64,000 nucleotides of DNA from Cryptomeria japonica (Eukaryota; Streptophyta; Pinopsida; Cupressales; Cupressaceae): positions 445,572,538 through 445,636,537 of the forward strand of contig NC_081413.1 in assembly GCF_030272615.1 (NCBI RefSeq), in the 5' to 3' direction. The position numbers were made by a program, and so were the translations under genes. Positions 12,368 to 25,903 of this stretch are shown piece after piece (the stretch's first letter is position 1; each line of letters opens with the position of its first letter). A model generated the notes under the pieces. The model did not search any database. It had not been told where the DNA came from and was given only the letters and a program-made list of their open reading frames with translations.

Positions 12368-15300
12368 ATAAATGGGGCGTGTTGGAATGTCAGGGGCTTA
12401 AATGCCCCTGACAAAAGGGGAAGGATCAAGAAATTTCTTGATTCTTCAAAAGTGGATATCATCTTATTGCAAGAGTCTAAACTTTCTTAGGATTATTTTG
12501 ATAACATAATTTCCAAATGGTCCCTTTGGAAAGTTGTTCATGTTCCTTCTTTGGGTTCTTTTGGTGGTCTTATAACTATATGTAATCCTAAATTAGTCAA
12601 ATTTGAGATGTAATAGTTTGCTTCTCATTGGTAGTTGTTAAAGTTTGACTGGTTTGAAGTCTCTTTCATTCTGTTTAATATTTATGGTCTGACTTCTCCT
12701 TCAGATAAAACCAACTTATGGAATTCCTTATCTGAATTGTTTTTATGATATGATGATTTTTTTATTGTTTTTGGGGGTGATTTTAATGCTTTCCTTTCCC
12801 CGGATGAAAAAAGAGGGGGTAATCCTATAGCTCAGAAGGTTATTGATGACTTTTCTTCCTTTGTACAAGACAGTGTGTTATTCAATATTTTCCCTTCTAA
12901 TGGTTCTTTCACTTGGACTAATAGGAGATCTAAATGCCAGATTGCCTCTCGCCTTGACAAATTTCTTATTTCCCTAAACCTACGTTTGAGGAACTTTTCC
13001 TTTTCTTCTGAGATTCTTACCTCCTCAGATTCTGACCATTTCCCAATTTTGTTCAATTTTGATAAATTGGATCATGTTTCATCTATTAGACCTTCTTTTA
13101 AGTTTGAGAAAATATGGTTCACTCATCCTCATTTTCTTTATTTATTAAAGAAATGGTGGATAAGTGATCTATTTTGCAAAGGTACTAAGATGTTTCAATT
13201 TTATTCCAAACTGAAATTTGTGAAATCTCAAATTATGGCCTGTAAAAAATTTGTCTTTAAGAATATTTTTCATGAAAAAGAGTTAGTTGCCAATGATTTG
13301 AAGGTTGTTAATGAGGAGATTATTAGACATGGCACTAATTCCTCCACTAATGATGCTCAAAAGAAATTGCAAGCTTACTGGGAGATCCTTTGCTCCTGGG
13401 ATGAAATCTATTGGCAACAGAAGTCTTGTGAGGTTTGGCTTAAAGAAGGTGACAAGAATACTGTCTTCTTTCAAGTTGCAGCCAAGCTTAAACAAGCTAC
13501 TTCTACAATTTTTAGTATTAAGGATTCTAAGTCAGGTTATGTCCTTGATTCAGATCAGCAGATTAGAGAGGAGGGGGTGTCCTTTTTTAAGGAATTGTTG
13601 TCTCCTTTTTCTTCATCCTAAATGGATCATCATGTGGATTTTATTTTAGATTCTATCCCCTCGCTTGTTTCTCATCAGAATATTGACTTTCTTATGATGG
13701 ATTTTTCTTTAGATAAGCTTCATTCTATTGTTTTTTCCATGGCCCCTGACAAAGCTCCAAGTCCTGATGGGTTTACTATCTTGTTCTTTCAGGAATGTTG
13801 GGATTTTATTCGTTTTGACTTATTAATGGAATTGGAAGAGTCTAGGAGGGGTGGGTATATCCTTACAAAATTTAACATCACTTATATTGCCCTTATCCCG
13901 AAATCTAAGAATCCTCAAACTTTTGCTGAATTTAGACCCATTTCTTTGTGAAACTCTATTTACAAAATCTTCACCAATGCTATTTATTTAAGAATTAAAA
14001 TTATCCTTCCTCGTATCATCTCTCCTCAACAAGGAGGTTTTTTTTCGGGTCAGGAAACTCATGAGGGAGCAATTTTTGCTCATGAAACTTTATATTCCAT
14101 AAATTCATCCAATATCCCAGCTTTTGTGGTCAAACTTGATATGATGAAGGCTTATGATAAAGTTTGCAGGGCTTTTTTGCTCAAAGTTTTGAGAAAATTT
14201 GGTTTCTCTGAAAGATGGTGTAAATGGCTCAAGAGTTGTATTTCTACTGCTTCATTTTTTGTCATCATTAATGGAGCTCCCTTTGGATACTTTTCTTCAA
14301 CCCAGGGTGTTAGACAAGGAGATCTTTTATCTCCTTTCATATTTATCATTATGGCAGAAGCTTTTAGTCGATTGGTTATTAAGCAAAGGGTTCTGGGCTT
14401 TTGGCAATGGGTGTTAATTCCTAATTCTGATATTTCAGTCACTCATAACATTTTTGTTGATCATACACTTTTATTTGGGTCTTCTTCCATTCAAGAGGTT
14501 ACTCATATTAAATTTATTTTAGATACTTATACTATTGGATCTGGCCAACATATTAGCCCCCATAAATCCAAGATCTTCATTTTTAATACTCCTCAGTTAG
14601 TGGCTGATAGACTTGTGAATATATTAGGTTTCTTAGTAGACTCTCTTCCTTCTACCTATTTGGGGATTCCTTTCTTTATGGGATCTACTAAGTCTTCTTT
14701 TTGGAATTCGGTTATTGAGAGACATAAATCTCAAATTTCTGCTTGGAAGTCTAGGTGGTTGTCTCTTTCAGGTAGGATACTTCTCATTAAAATGGTCCTA
14801 TCTACCATTCCTAGTTACTATATCTCAATTCTTCAAGCTCCTAGATCAGTCATCTCCCAAATTGAAAATATTATTTGATCTTTTCTTTGGAAAAATAACA
14901 TGACAGAAGATAAAAAGATTCCACTGATTTCTTTGACCAAGATGTCTCTTTCCAAACAAGTTGGTGGTGCTGGGATTCAAGACTTATCTAAAAGAAATAG
15001 GGCTTTTGGGGGAAAACTAGTTTGGTCTATGTATACTGAGCCCCAATCTTTGTGGTGCCAAATTATGTAGGCTAAGTATTTGGATTTCTAGAATCCTACT
15101 ACGATCTTCACAATTTCTAATCCTCCACAGGGGTCTGCTATTTGGAAATTTATGATCTCACGTAGGGAAGTGGTCTCTAATTTTCTCTCCTGGTAGGTCC
15201 ATTGGGGGTAGGATATTCTTTTTTGGAAAGACTCCTGGAATGGCTTTCCCCCTCTTTCGCAAGATGATTCTCTTGCTTCTATTTCAGTTGTTCTTTCTCA

Positions 15301-16639
15301 ATCATGGGGAGTTAGATTGGTTGATTATGTAGATAGTGTTGATCTATTTTCTCACAAGGTCTCATGGAAGGATCCCTCTACTCTTCCATTGTCCCTGCAA
15401 GAAATTCAAAATTTTAAATCTATTTTGCAAGACCGGTTGGCTTTCCTTTCTAACATCAAAGATCAACTTATTTGGTGCCCTTCTAAATTAGGAAACTACA
15501 TTGTTAAAGAAGGATATTTTGTTGTTTAACAATTGGCCAATCAAAATGCTCCTCATCGTGCCTTTTTGTTCTGTTGGAATAATTAGTATTACCTAAAGCT
15601 GCTGTTTTTTCCTGGCTCGCGCTGCAAAATAGAATTTTGACTAGTGATCATTTAGTCAAATTTAATATCACAACCTCCTTTCTTATGTCTTATGTGGTAA
15701 AGCTCTTGAAGATGTCAATCATCTTTTTCTTCATTGTGAGTTTGCGAGTAGTTGTTGGCATTTTGTCCTTCAAAAGTTATCTCTTTCATTCCCTTTGCCT
15801 TTATCTTTATGAGACATGTTTCAGTCTTGGCCAGTTTTGTATTCATCTTCTCTATTTGCTTGTTTGTGGTTTATAATTCCCTCTTTAGTCATATAGACCA
15901 TTTGGTGGGAAAGAAAAAAATGCATTTTTAGATGTGACTCATCAGATTTATCTATTGTTCTTGGATTTTGGAAAGAAGTATTCTTGAGCAAGTTAATGCT
16001 CAAGTTCAGAAACATTTTAATACGAATTTAGAGTTCTCTTCCTAGGACAATTTTATGATTTCTTCTTGGAAAAGTATCATTATTCCTGTATCACCTGCCT
16101 TTCCAAGGATTTGGAAAAAACATGTAGATAGAAATTCCATAAAATGGCATCCTCCGAATGGCCCTTTTTGTAAATTGAATTTTGATGGATCCTCGCGTGG
16201 AAATCTTGGTGATTCAGGAATAGGGATAGTTTTTCATGATCATTTGGGTTCTTTATTAGCATTAAAAGCTATGCCAATTTCTTCTGGCACAAATAATATG
16301 GTCAAGGCTTTTGCTCTTTTAGAAGGTCTTGTTATGGCTAAGGATTTGAATTTCAAATACCTTCATATTGAAGGTGATTCGGCTATTGTCATTAATGCTT
16401 GCAAGGCAAGAAAAACTGATAATTGGCATTTCCCGTATATTCTTAAACAAATATGGACTCTTCTTGATACATTTGAGCACCTCATCATCTCACATGTTTG
16501 TCATGAAGGTAATGCATTGGCTGATTGCCCCGCTAATATGGGTTGTGACAAAACTGTTATTGATTCCTCTCGATTGGGATGTGATTTGATGAGCTTCCCA
16601 TACCTATTAAGTATAGCCTGTAGAGAGTTGAGTATTTAA
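12368..16639 (+). pseudogene. LINE ORF2: endonuclease, reverse transcriptase, RNase H
   Basis: One frame can be followed from WNVRGLNAPDKRGRIKKFL (about 12383) to the stop at 16639, with about twenty premature stops and a local frame change near 15600. The endonuclease shows LLQESKLS, GGDFNAFLSPDEKRGG and SDSDHFPI. The RT shows APDKAPSPDGFT (about 13740), LIPKSKNP...FRPISL, VKLDMMKAYDKV (14129) and QGVRQGDLLSPF. The catalytic ADD box reads FVDHTLLFG near 14455, so the active site is lost. A zinc-binding segment (LCGKALEDVNHLFLHCEF) is read out of frame near 15690. The RNase H (16170-16530) has FDGSSRGN, IEGDSA and NALAD, but its usual catalytic glutamate is replaced (VKAFALLEGL). Together these parts would nick target DNA and copy the element's RNA into it; this copy is inactive. 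Confidence 0.85.
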
Positions 16640-17627
16640 TATTTCTTATTATATGATTTCTCATTTAAACAAGTTGATATTCTCTTCTCTTGGTGAGGTA
16701 TTCCTTTTCATAATTTCATTTGCTTTTGATTTGAGGTACTTTGCTTTACTCGATCATCACTTGGCATTTATTAATGATGAGCTGGTTGTTATTGATGTTG
16801 TTCGTGTGTTTGGTACTCTCTTCTAGTGCAAAATTTGGAGATATTTATTTTCACATTGGGAATCAATCCTTCATATGCCATTTAAAGTTTGGCATGACAT
16901 TGTTTTCATGATTATCTCTGCATGTCGCTTCTTTTGGTTGGTCAGATTTTTTATGATATATCTCCTTTTTCTTTTCATTTATGGCATAAAAATTTTGGGC
17001 TTTATTTCTCTCTAGCATTTCCGCATTCACCTCTTCTCCTTTGGCATTTGTCTATAATGGCAGATGGCAAATCTCATGTCGTTGGTGTCAGTCATGTTTT
17101 GGACCCTTGTGTTTCTTGTAAATTCTCTACGTTTTGTAGTATATATATATATATATATATTGGTTGCAGGTGTTTTTTGGTGCAGGGGCATGTCAATTTT
17201 GGTTGCAGGAGTTCTCTGTTGTAGGGCCTTCAAGATATCCCATGAAGATGGATTTGTCCTTCGATGCTGGTTTACTCCTCTTCCTTTTTGGTGCTCTCTT
17301 CTTCATTCACTGGGCAGCCTATGTTATTTCTTTTTCATGTCCTTATTTTGTAAATAAGCTTGCATGCTCCTATTCTGTAAAATGAGCTTGCATGCTCCTA
17401 TTGGTAAATGAGCCTGCATGCTCCTTTGTTGATCTCTATTTTGAAACTAGCTCTAGCTAGAGGATTGTTCACTACTTCTCTTCTATAGTCATGTTGATGA
17501 GAAATGATCAAAGTTTTTCTTACTGGTTCTTTTCTCTGGGAGCTCAGTTTGAATCAGTTTTTCAATATATTGTAAAAATTATATATTATTAATAAAATAT
17601 ATCAAGTGGCATTGCCACCTTGCCAAA
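16640..17627 (+). other. LINE 3' untranslated region
   Basis: No coding. It contains a short (TA)n tract at about 17141-17160, three GC(T/C)TGCATGCTCC repeats near 17350-17420, and ends in AATAAAATATATCAAG followed by A-rich sequence. An open frame of 100 codons at 16922-17224 spans the microsatellite and is not supported. Confidence 0.6.
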
Positions 17628-18420
17628 AATAAATTAAAAAATCTTTGATTTAAATCTCATATAAAGATTAAATTCAAAATCAAAATGCAAGCACATGCTA
17701 AATTAATTAATTCAATCAATTAATTAATTAAATCATTATGTTTTCAATTCCTACTTCTATCTTCCACTTTGCTTTTTTCCAAAAAGCTTTCAATTAGTTA
17801 ACTATTCCATCTGTTTTAATTGATCTTTTGAATTAATTGATTAATTACATCAGTTTCTTTAATTCTCTCCAATCATTCTTTTTCTATCTTCCATTTAGAT
17901 TTTTCTAAATAAAGTTTTCTTTGTCATCAATCAATTATCCTCCAATCATTCTTTTTCATCTTTCAATCATTAGCTTTTTTCTCAATCAGTTAACTTTTTT
18001 TATCAATTCAATCTATTATGTTCCACCTCCAAATCAGCACTTCAACTATCAATCAACATGTGAGCTCACCTGAGTTCCACCTCTTAATCAATCTATTCCA
18101 CCTTTCAATAAATCCTCTCCAATAATCTATAATTGAGCATTCAATCTCCATTTTCATCAATCATGATCACAGAACAATCACGAACTTTGAATCTTTGTGT
18201 CATTTGCAGGTTGCCAACACGATATCTGAGAACCACCATACCACAAAGAAGAGAATAACAATGGAAGCCATGATGCACAATAGGGAGTTTTACATTGTTT
18301 AAGAATTATTCTATATGCATCTATTTTCATTGAGTTTATTTTGAATTCTTTGATTAAATAGGGATTCATGATTTCCCTCTTATTTCTAGTTAAATTACAT
18401 GATGAATTTTACATACCACA
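17625..18420 (+). repeat. Element A 5' LTR, truncated at its 5' side
   Basis: Aligns with 26280-27206. Shared landmarks include ATGCAAGCACATGCTAAATT, TTATGTTCCACCTCCAAATC and CATGATGAATTTTA. About 670 bp of the LTR start present at 25613 is missing; the LINE tail lies there instead. Confidence 0.75.
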
Positions 18421-18423
18421 TTT

Positions 18424-18443
18424 TGGTGAACCCGACGTGAATC
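18424..18443 (+). other. PBS-like site of element A
   Basis: TGGTGAACCCGACGTGAATC lies a few bases after the LTR end, at the position of a primer-binding site. The identical 20 bases follow the element B LTR at 34629. I could not match it to a plant tRNA from memory. Confidence 0.6.
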
Positions 18444-19386
18444 AACAACACTCTAATTTGAAATTTTGTGTATGCCTGTAGGTATAGGTATTGGATCTTA
18501 AAAACTACACCTATCTTTTAAATTCATATTCTAAGAGGTTTTCTAATCATAATTGGTGTTTTATTAAAAAAAATTCACGACTAACATTATGCAGATCAGG
18601 TTCCAAGCAAGATTGCAGGTTGTTCAAAGATTTTATCATATCTTCCAAATTATTGCGAATATCTTCATGATTTTTTTCTGTAGGTTAATGATCCTCTCAT
18701 GGTTCTGTAGTAAAAGAATCAGCTTTAGATCATTATTTTTGAGTGAGATATGATAGCTTCAATTATTTTCATAAATATTTAATTTTTTACGCAAATAAAC
18801 GAATTTCTATGAGATTATTTTACAGCAGGTTAAGGATCCCAAGACATTGCTACAGTAAAACATTTGGATCTATATGATTTTTTTTACCACGATATGATCA
18901 TTTTAATGTTTTTAATAAATTTCAAATTTTGGGCACAAATCAGAGAATCTTTCTAAAATTCTTACATTTATGGAAATCTCTTGAAATTTTACAAGGGGTA
19001 TCTTCTTTACACACTTTATTTTGATGTCAAATAATTAACGTAAAGTTAGATCTTTAAAAATTCATGTTTTTCAATATTTCTACTCTCCAGAGTGCAAATT
19101 AATGTCTTTTTCTAAAATTCTTACATTTTTGGAAAGCTCTCAGAATGTCATCAAGGGTATCTTATTTGTAATTTTATTTTGGGGTTAAAAATTCAAAAAT
19201 TTCACAAAAAATAAATAAATAAATAAAAAGAAAATTATTTTTAATGTTGTTATTTTGATTTCTCTAACTGATTGTTTGTTTGCAGTGTGTGGAAAAATTA
19301 CAGAGAAGGCTTGATCATTCCAAATTATTTTGGATACCACTAACAATTTGATTGCAAGATCCTTTAGGGTTAAATCACTTATAGAT
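18444..19386. other. Element A leader, degenerate internal repeats
   Basis: No gene. AT-rich sequence with diverged duplications of about 150-200 bp. For example, CTAAAATTCTTACATTT followed by GGTATCTT occurs near 18950 and again near 19115. Confidence 0.5.
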
Positions 19387-19735
19387 TTTGGGTTTAAAAT
19401 GGACATGTATGCTTTCACACTTCAATTTGGTGCTTAAAAAAACTGGTTAAAATTGACATCCATTGTTTTACACTTCAATTTGGTGTTTAAAACAAATCTG
19501 GTTAAAATTGGCATGCATGCTTTCACACTTCAGCTTGGGGCTTAAAACAAATCTGGTTAAAATTGACATGCATGCTTTCACACTTCAATTTGGGGCTTAA
19601 AATAAATCTAGTTAAAATGGACATGCATGCCTTCACACTTTAATTTGGGGCTTAAAATAAATCTGGTTAAAATTGACATGCATGCTTTCACACTTCAGTT
19701 TGGTGTTCTAAAATTGAAATGCACATGAATATCTC
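19387..19735. repeat. Tandem repeat of about 59 bp, six copies
   Basis: Units contain GACATGCATGCTTTCACACTT, then CAATTTGG, GCTTAAAA and TCTGGTTAAAATT. The copies differ by a few bases and are confined to the element A leader. Confidence 0.8.
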
Positions 19736-20690
19736 ACACCTAAGTTTGGGTTTCTAAAATGAACGTGAATAAGGCTTATCAATAGAATAACTCACACTTT
19801 TCTTTTTTAAGAGAAATAATTTTTTTATTATGTTTCGGGTAGACCTACTGTTACATTAACTACCTTTCCACCCACCTTAGGGGTCTTGGGAGAAAGGGAG
19901 AAGGTGATAGCAACACCAAAATTTTCATTTTAGTAGTGAGGGATATCTTTGACTGGGGATTTCATCAGTCCACAGATGTACTTCGAACTAGGATGCATTG
20001 GGGAATATCATCTCTACCAACGTACTCTCGAGTAGGTTTTTCAAGCTGCTATATAAATATACTAGTGATGTGGCTAGAGTGTTGAGTGAATTCGACGTAT
20101 GTGGGGGCCTTCTCTGAACTGATAAGCTTAACTAAAATCTTAAGTGGCTTGCTCCGAGAATCTGTCGTTGGATCAGAATCCCTCAAAATTTACAATAAGA
20201 ACCAACTTAGTACCCCAAATCCCACATTCAGTGAATCTAGGAGTGTGGATCGTACCCCATAGATACCCTTCATGTACCTTACATTATGAGACAAAAATCC
20301 CTCAGTGATAAGATCTTCGGATCTTTGGGGTAAGAGAGACTGGCATGCCCGAGAAGTGTGTGTCGTGGAGTTGAGCTAATGCTGCCAAACTCTCTATCTG
20401 TTCATCTTGTTTTGGTATTTTGTTGTGGGGGCCTCATTGAATGGTGTCCACTTTCCAGCCTAAGATTGTATTATGTGCTTTTATGTGTATCATTGTTCCA
20501 GACCAATATTGAGTCAGTATTTAGGCTATTTTAGGCACTATCTTATGTATCTTTGAATTCTCAGAGTTGGTCAGAACATATTCCAATCAACTATACCTAT
20601 ATTCAAACAACTATTCTCAGATTTGGAAAACAACAAAGTTGTCCTACAGACAGAATTACTAGAAACAAATTTTACTTTGAAATATCATAC
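19736..20690. other. Element A leader, no gene seen
   Basis: The sequence has no long frame. Its general layout (CCTTAGG...GGGAGAAAGG, then GGGGGCC) parallels the leader of element B around 35550-35800, supporting common ancestry. Confidence 0.4.
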
Positions 20691-20734
20691 GGGCCTACAA
20701 AATTAATTTTTTTTTACATACTTGTGACCATAGG

Positions 20735-21110
20735 AAGTCCTTGCATAGTCCTCATTGTCATCCTCATATAGTTCTTATTTACATCCTTACTTTGCATAAG
20801 TCCTTGCATAGGCCTCATTATTGTCCCCATTATCATCCTCATATACGTTCTTAGTCCTTATTATTGTCCCCATTATTGTCCTCATATATGCCCTTAGTCC
20901 TTCCATAGTCCTCATTATCATCCTCATTATAGTCCTCATTTACATCCTTAGAATTTGCATAAGTCCTTGCATCATCCTCATTATCGTCCTTATTATCATC
21001 CTCATTTACATCATTAGAATTTGTATAAGTCCTTGCATCATCCTCATTATCATTCTCATAGAGTTCCCATATACATCATCATAATCTTCGCATAAGTCCT
21101 TATTTGTGTC
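20735..21110. repeat. CATCCTCATTAT-type minisatellite
   Basis: Imperfect short repeats of the TCCTCATTATCATCC type, with a longer unit TTAGAATTTGCATAAGTCC repeated. An 87-codon hydrophobic frame (20821-21084, rich in ILI) is a by-product of this repeat, not a membrane protein. Confidence 0.75.
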
Positions 21111-21393
21111 CCATTAACCTCCTAGTTCATTTTAGTCTTGTTATAATCTTCATTTTAGTCCTTGTCTAGACTTCATATAGTCTGTCTTAGTCCGTCGCCA
21201 TTTGCATAATCATCCTAGAAATTCATACCCCAAACATCCAAAACACAATTAGAGGATCAATCAAACTCAATCTCAAATCAAACAAGTTTGTCAAGTTCAA
21301 CAAATCAAACATTGGCACATTCAAAGAAATGAAGAAAACATCTTACATGTTGTGATCCTAGGTCCTAGACTCCAAACCAATCAAGAAAACATC

Positions 21394-23137
21394 ATGGATT
21401 GGCATTATACATTTCGTAGGGAAGGTGGATAATTCATCCCTTTCATTCCTATTTCATCTCTATCCATAGAAACCTTATCTCAACAGATCAAGACTTTACA
21501 ACAACAAATGATAGACATGACTAGTCCTAACAACCATAGGGGCTAGTTAGAAAAATTAATGAGAGAAGTGATGACCATGAGGGAATCAGTATCAGGCCAA
21601 CCTTCTTCTTCTTCTTGTGAGACCACTCAAACATGCCAACCTTCATTCTTCAATGAAATCGTTCCTACCTCAGTTCAACCAACATTAGAGTCATGTAAAC
21701 CTTCTTTTTCTTTCAACCAACTATATCAACCATACCAATCATACCAACCCAACAATCAAACCCCTTTCAACCAAAATCAAACCCCGTTCAACCAAAATCC
21801 AAAACAAAATTCACATCAACCCAACATTCAAAGTACCTCTTTCAACCAAAATCAAACCCCTTTCAACCAAAATCGCACATCTTTCACCCAAAATCAAACT
21901 CCTTTCAACCAAAATCAAATCCCTTTCAACCAAAGCCCAAATCAACCATATATATCCACCATTTCATCATCCCCTGAAGTCACACAAGACCAATCCATGC
22001 CATCTCTATCCAATAACACAACCTCCCAAGGGCTATCCATCATACAAATCCAATCTAATTCAAGTCATGATTCAGAGGATCTCATTAAAAATCCTTTCTC
22101 ATTGGGCCAATGCATTGAAACATTCCAAGAATCTCCCATGCATATCCAAACTTCTTCCTCATGTCAAGAGGATAATCCAAAATCAGAAGAAATGAGTCCT
22201 AAAACAAATAAAGATTAAGAACTACCACTTCCATCCTACCCAATTTCTGATCAAGGTCCCACCGACCAAGAATTTTATGATGATCCCCTCATTCTTTTCT
22301 ATTCCACTCATAATGATACCCTTTTGTCTCAAGAACAAAGTGTTCTTTCAAGTCGCATCCAACATCCACCTCCTAAGCAAGATCAATATATCTCTTCCAT
22401 CCTTCCTAATAATCCCTTTCCAAGTCAAGATCAAAGTATTCCTTCACCTTCATGTCCTAAACAAGATCCCATTATTTCTCCAGATCCTAATCAAGATCCC
22501 TCCATCCCTTCATCTCCATGTCATAATCCTCCATGCTCCTCACAAGATTCCCTCTCAAATTAACATACCATTTCTCCTAGTCCCCCTCATGATCATAATC
22601 CCTATACACAAGTTGTTCATGAACCCCTTATCAATGAAATCACCAATCCGGATCATACTACATAGAGCAACTTATCAATAATTGCATGTGAGCCATCATC
22701 TCATGCCAATGTGGTGAGAGAAACAAGCATGGCACCAGCTAATGAAATAAACATCCAAATTATTTCATCATCTTCTTCAAGCACAAATATAACACCGGCT
22801 AATGAGATCAACAACTGGTTGGTTTCATCATCCTCTTCAAGTGCATCAATAAAAATAGGCATATCACCTACTCATGTCACAACATAGAAACCAAAATCAA
22901 TTTGTCTCATACACCCACACTTGATAGGCTGGAGCCAAGAGATTCTACCATAGTTGGATTGTTTTAAAAATTATAAGGCTATAGTTGAAATCATGGGTTC
23001 CAGAGCTGGATTTCCCTTTGATGATCCATAAAATCCAAAAACTAGGGAAATCAAAATTGGAGATACTGAACATGCACACTTATTTGAGTCCTTATATCCT
23101 ATTGAAAAACACATCTTTATCCGACTCTTCAAATAAA
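21394..23137 (+). pseudogene. Element A ORF: Pro/Gln/Asn-rich protein of unknown function
   Basis: One plus-strand frame from ATG 21394 to about 23137, broken by several stops. The N-terminus has a possible coiled coil (IETLSQQIKTLQQQMIDM). Then comes a low-complexity region with repeated NQTPFNQ units (about 21740-21950) and a further Ser/Pro/Gln-rich region with SQDQSIPSP-type repeats to about 22560. The C-terminal segment is more ordinary (IVEIMGSRAGFPFDDP, then HAHLFESLYPIEKHIFIRLF). No zinc knuckle or enzyme motif is visible. By position it could be a gag-like or accessory protein that lets a non-autonomous element be packaged; that is inference only. Confidence 0.5.
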
Positions 23138-25599
23138 GACCAATGAACTACCTACACAAAACTTCCTGACCCTATGAACAACATGCACCTTAAATGATAT
23201 TTTGCCTAAGGGATGGGTTAGTTTAGGTTTTACTTTCCACATTGCATCTCATTTTATTCAAAGCACTGCATCACATTAAGTTTCCTTTTCAAATGCATCG
23301 CATTCATAAAATTCCTACATTGGCATATAGTAGCATCAATAAAACAAGGCAACTGTCAAAGTTTATCATTTGTTTGCATTCAAGAGAAACAAGGGTTGTC
23401 TCCTTTCTTAGATATTCAGACATGAAGTCTTTGAGGTCCTAAGGTCATTCATTTTCAATATCACCTTGTGATGATGCTTTACTTATGGTTGGGTAGTGAT
23501 TTCAGTATTTGATACTTGTTAACCCAAAATCTATCAATTGCTATATCTCACACATTAATAAAATCTCTAATTCACTCTAGACACCTAGTTGACCATTTGA
23601 CTAGTGAAAAATCTAGAATTCTACTTCAGCGCTGCTGTAATTCTCACACCCAAGTAGGTTTCATTACTTACAAGTCAAGGCAAGAAAATAAAAAGAAAAA
23701 AAAGCCATGCCAAATATCCATCTCAAGGCAAAAGAGCAATGATATATAACTGAAATATCACGCATACAAAGTGCAACAAAAAGCTTGACTATGGGAACAT
23801 GCAAGTAACTCCATCAGGGATATGGACACCTACTGGCAATGGAGCAATATTTGAGAAATTACAGTCCATAACCTCATCGAAGCTCTAAAAGCTTGCTAGC
23901 AGTGAGGCTCTATTTGGGATGCTTTTGAAGTTAGAATAATCCAGGTAGCTAGTCATATAGAATGCTAAGGATCTTTAGTGAACACAAGAGTGGGAATTAA
24001 CTCATTTGCACACACATGGGGAAAACAAGATCAAAGTTTCAAGAACCAATGGGGAAGTTTTATTCATCTCTATTTGTAAATCCTAGTCATTAAGTGTGTT
24101 AATTTGGATATTCCAAGGGGACATTAAGGATCGATTGACCGCTTATCTACTAAATGTTTTGTACCTCCAATTGAATTGGTGTATTAAAAAATGCTAAACA
24201 AACACAATCATCCTTGTTCGAATAAGAAGTGCATCTTCATCATGCATATTGCATTAACATAGGTCATGTCAAAAATTCATTATCTCCACATGCATTCTGT
24301 TGATCATCATGTCATAGAGGTCTACATACTGAGGGCATAACTGAAAAATTCCTAAAAATCATATAAAGTCCTGAAAAAATCAACCAAAAACATCCATAAG
24401 AAAAATATTAAAAAAAAAATTAAAAAACTAAAAAAAATCAAATAAAGTCTTGAAAAAATCATGCAAAAACATTCAAATATTGATCCACAAAAATCAATCC
24501 AAAAATATTCAAATATAAAAAAATCAATCAAAAAACTTGTAATAAAATGTCTCACAAGAAACAAATACCCTAGCAGATATCCAACAAATGCTTCACACTA
24601 AGTCAACAAAGGATACGACTATCCAGTAAAACATCTGCAATCAACTAATTAAACTGTCTTATCAATCATATCAACTATCCATATCAAGTGATCATTATCT
24701 TGTCTTAAACAGAAGAGGATACACTCAAAATCAAACAGGTCAGTCTTAAATGGGGTCCACAACTTTCTAAGATCGGACATTATCAATTATCACATCAAGC
24801 AATTGAGAAGAAAGGCACAAGATCAATATAGCTACTAAACTTTGTCCAGGTTAGTCTTTATCTTTTATCATTTGGTGACAGATTGTGTTCCTATGGTACT
24901 CAAGGATGTCCACAAGTGACTAGAGGAGCCAGGATGGTCATCTTTTTCTTTGTTTGTTGTTTGTGGTGTGGACCAATAAAGTTCTGGGGTAATAGTTCTA
25001 GTGGGTGTCTATGTTGGTACGTTCATTTGACAAATTTCCTATGCAAAAGTCAATATTTATGCTTGTTACTATCCCACATACCTCGACTCTTGACATTATT
25101 CTCAGAATGGAGGGTTTCACTCCTTTTCTACTATGTGTTTGTTTCTTCAATGAGATATATTTACATCTTGGTTCCTTATACCCTAATGTGCTAAGCTCCA
25201 TTCTTCCATAATAAGGCTCAGTGATGAATATATATTGCGCAATAAATAATGACGCGGGTGAACCTGAATCAATCATTCTCATTTCATCTCATTTGCTTAT
25301 TGCTAGTTTGTTGATTCTTTTCTCATCATCTCTTTCTAAATAATTTTCTATCATCTAACATCATTCTAAGGTTCATTCTATCATATTCTGTCTCAATATC
25401 ATCTTCACATCACCTATCTCTATCTCTAATCATCTAACTATTCTTCTATCTAACATTCTTCTTTTTTCAAGAGATCATTCATACATTTAATGCATAAACA
25501 ATCTCTCGAAGGGGGATTACACCCTAAGTATTACTGGGGCATACTGGGGCAAGAAATTTTTTCATTTTCTTTGAAACAACACCGTTTCAACATTGTCTC
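23138..25599. other. Element A 3' region, no gene seen
   Basis: AT-rich and without supported coding. An A-rich tract of AAAAATCA/CAAAAACATTCAAATAT repeats lies at about 24340-24560; the phenylalanine-rich minus frame there is an artefact. A similar A-rich tract (CAAAAACATTCAAAA) lies downstream of pol in element B (56480-56630), so this is a shared family feature. Confidence 0.5.
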
Positions 25600-25612
25600 A
25601 AAGAGGGGCAAA
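25600..25612 (+). other. Polypurine tract of element A
   Basis: AAAGAGGGGCAAA directly precedes the 3' LTR start TGTAGACACC. Compare 61776-61788 in element B. Confidence 0.8.
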
Positions 25613-25903
25613 TGTAGACACCTAAAAATGTCTCATTGATCATGCACTAATTATTCGTCTAAATTGGTTAAATAATTATAATCTTATTCTTCTAAATTCA
25701 TATTTCCTCATCATCTTACTAACTATTCTATTTTTTTTTCTATCATCATTTAATCATTTAAACTATTATCTAATGTTAATTAAATATTTATTATTTAATT
25801 AATTGTGATCATTAATCCTTCAATTTAAATAATCTTTATTATTTAAATAAATTCATTTTCAATTTCTATTTCCAACCAATTAATCATTTAACCCTTTTCT
25901 AAA

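Larger units (their letters stand above)
12368..17627 (+). mobile_element. L1-type LINE with RNase H domain
   Basis: A non-LTR retrotransposon on the plus strand. It has AP-endonuclease, reverse transcriptase, zinc-binding and RNase H segments in order, then a 1-kb 3' untranslated region ending in an A-rich tail near 17625. The 5' end could not be fixed. Its 3' tail abuts the truncated 5' LTR of element A, which suggests insertion into or deletion of that LTR. Confidence 0.8.

Noticed and set aside
20821-21084. 87-codon frame rich in Ile/Leu, resembling a membrane protein
   Set aside because: It is the translation of a short CATCCTCATTAT-type tandem repeat.
24352-24564. Phe-rich 70-codon minus-strand frame
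   Set aside because: It comes from an A-rich repeat tract shared with element B's 3' region; no start context or similarity.
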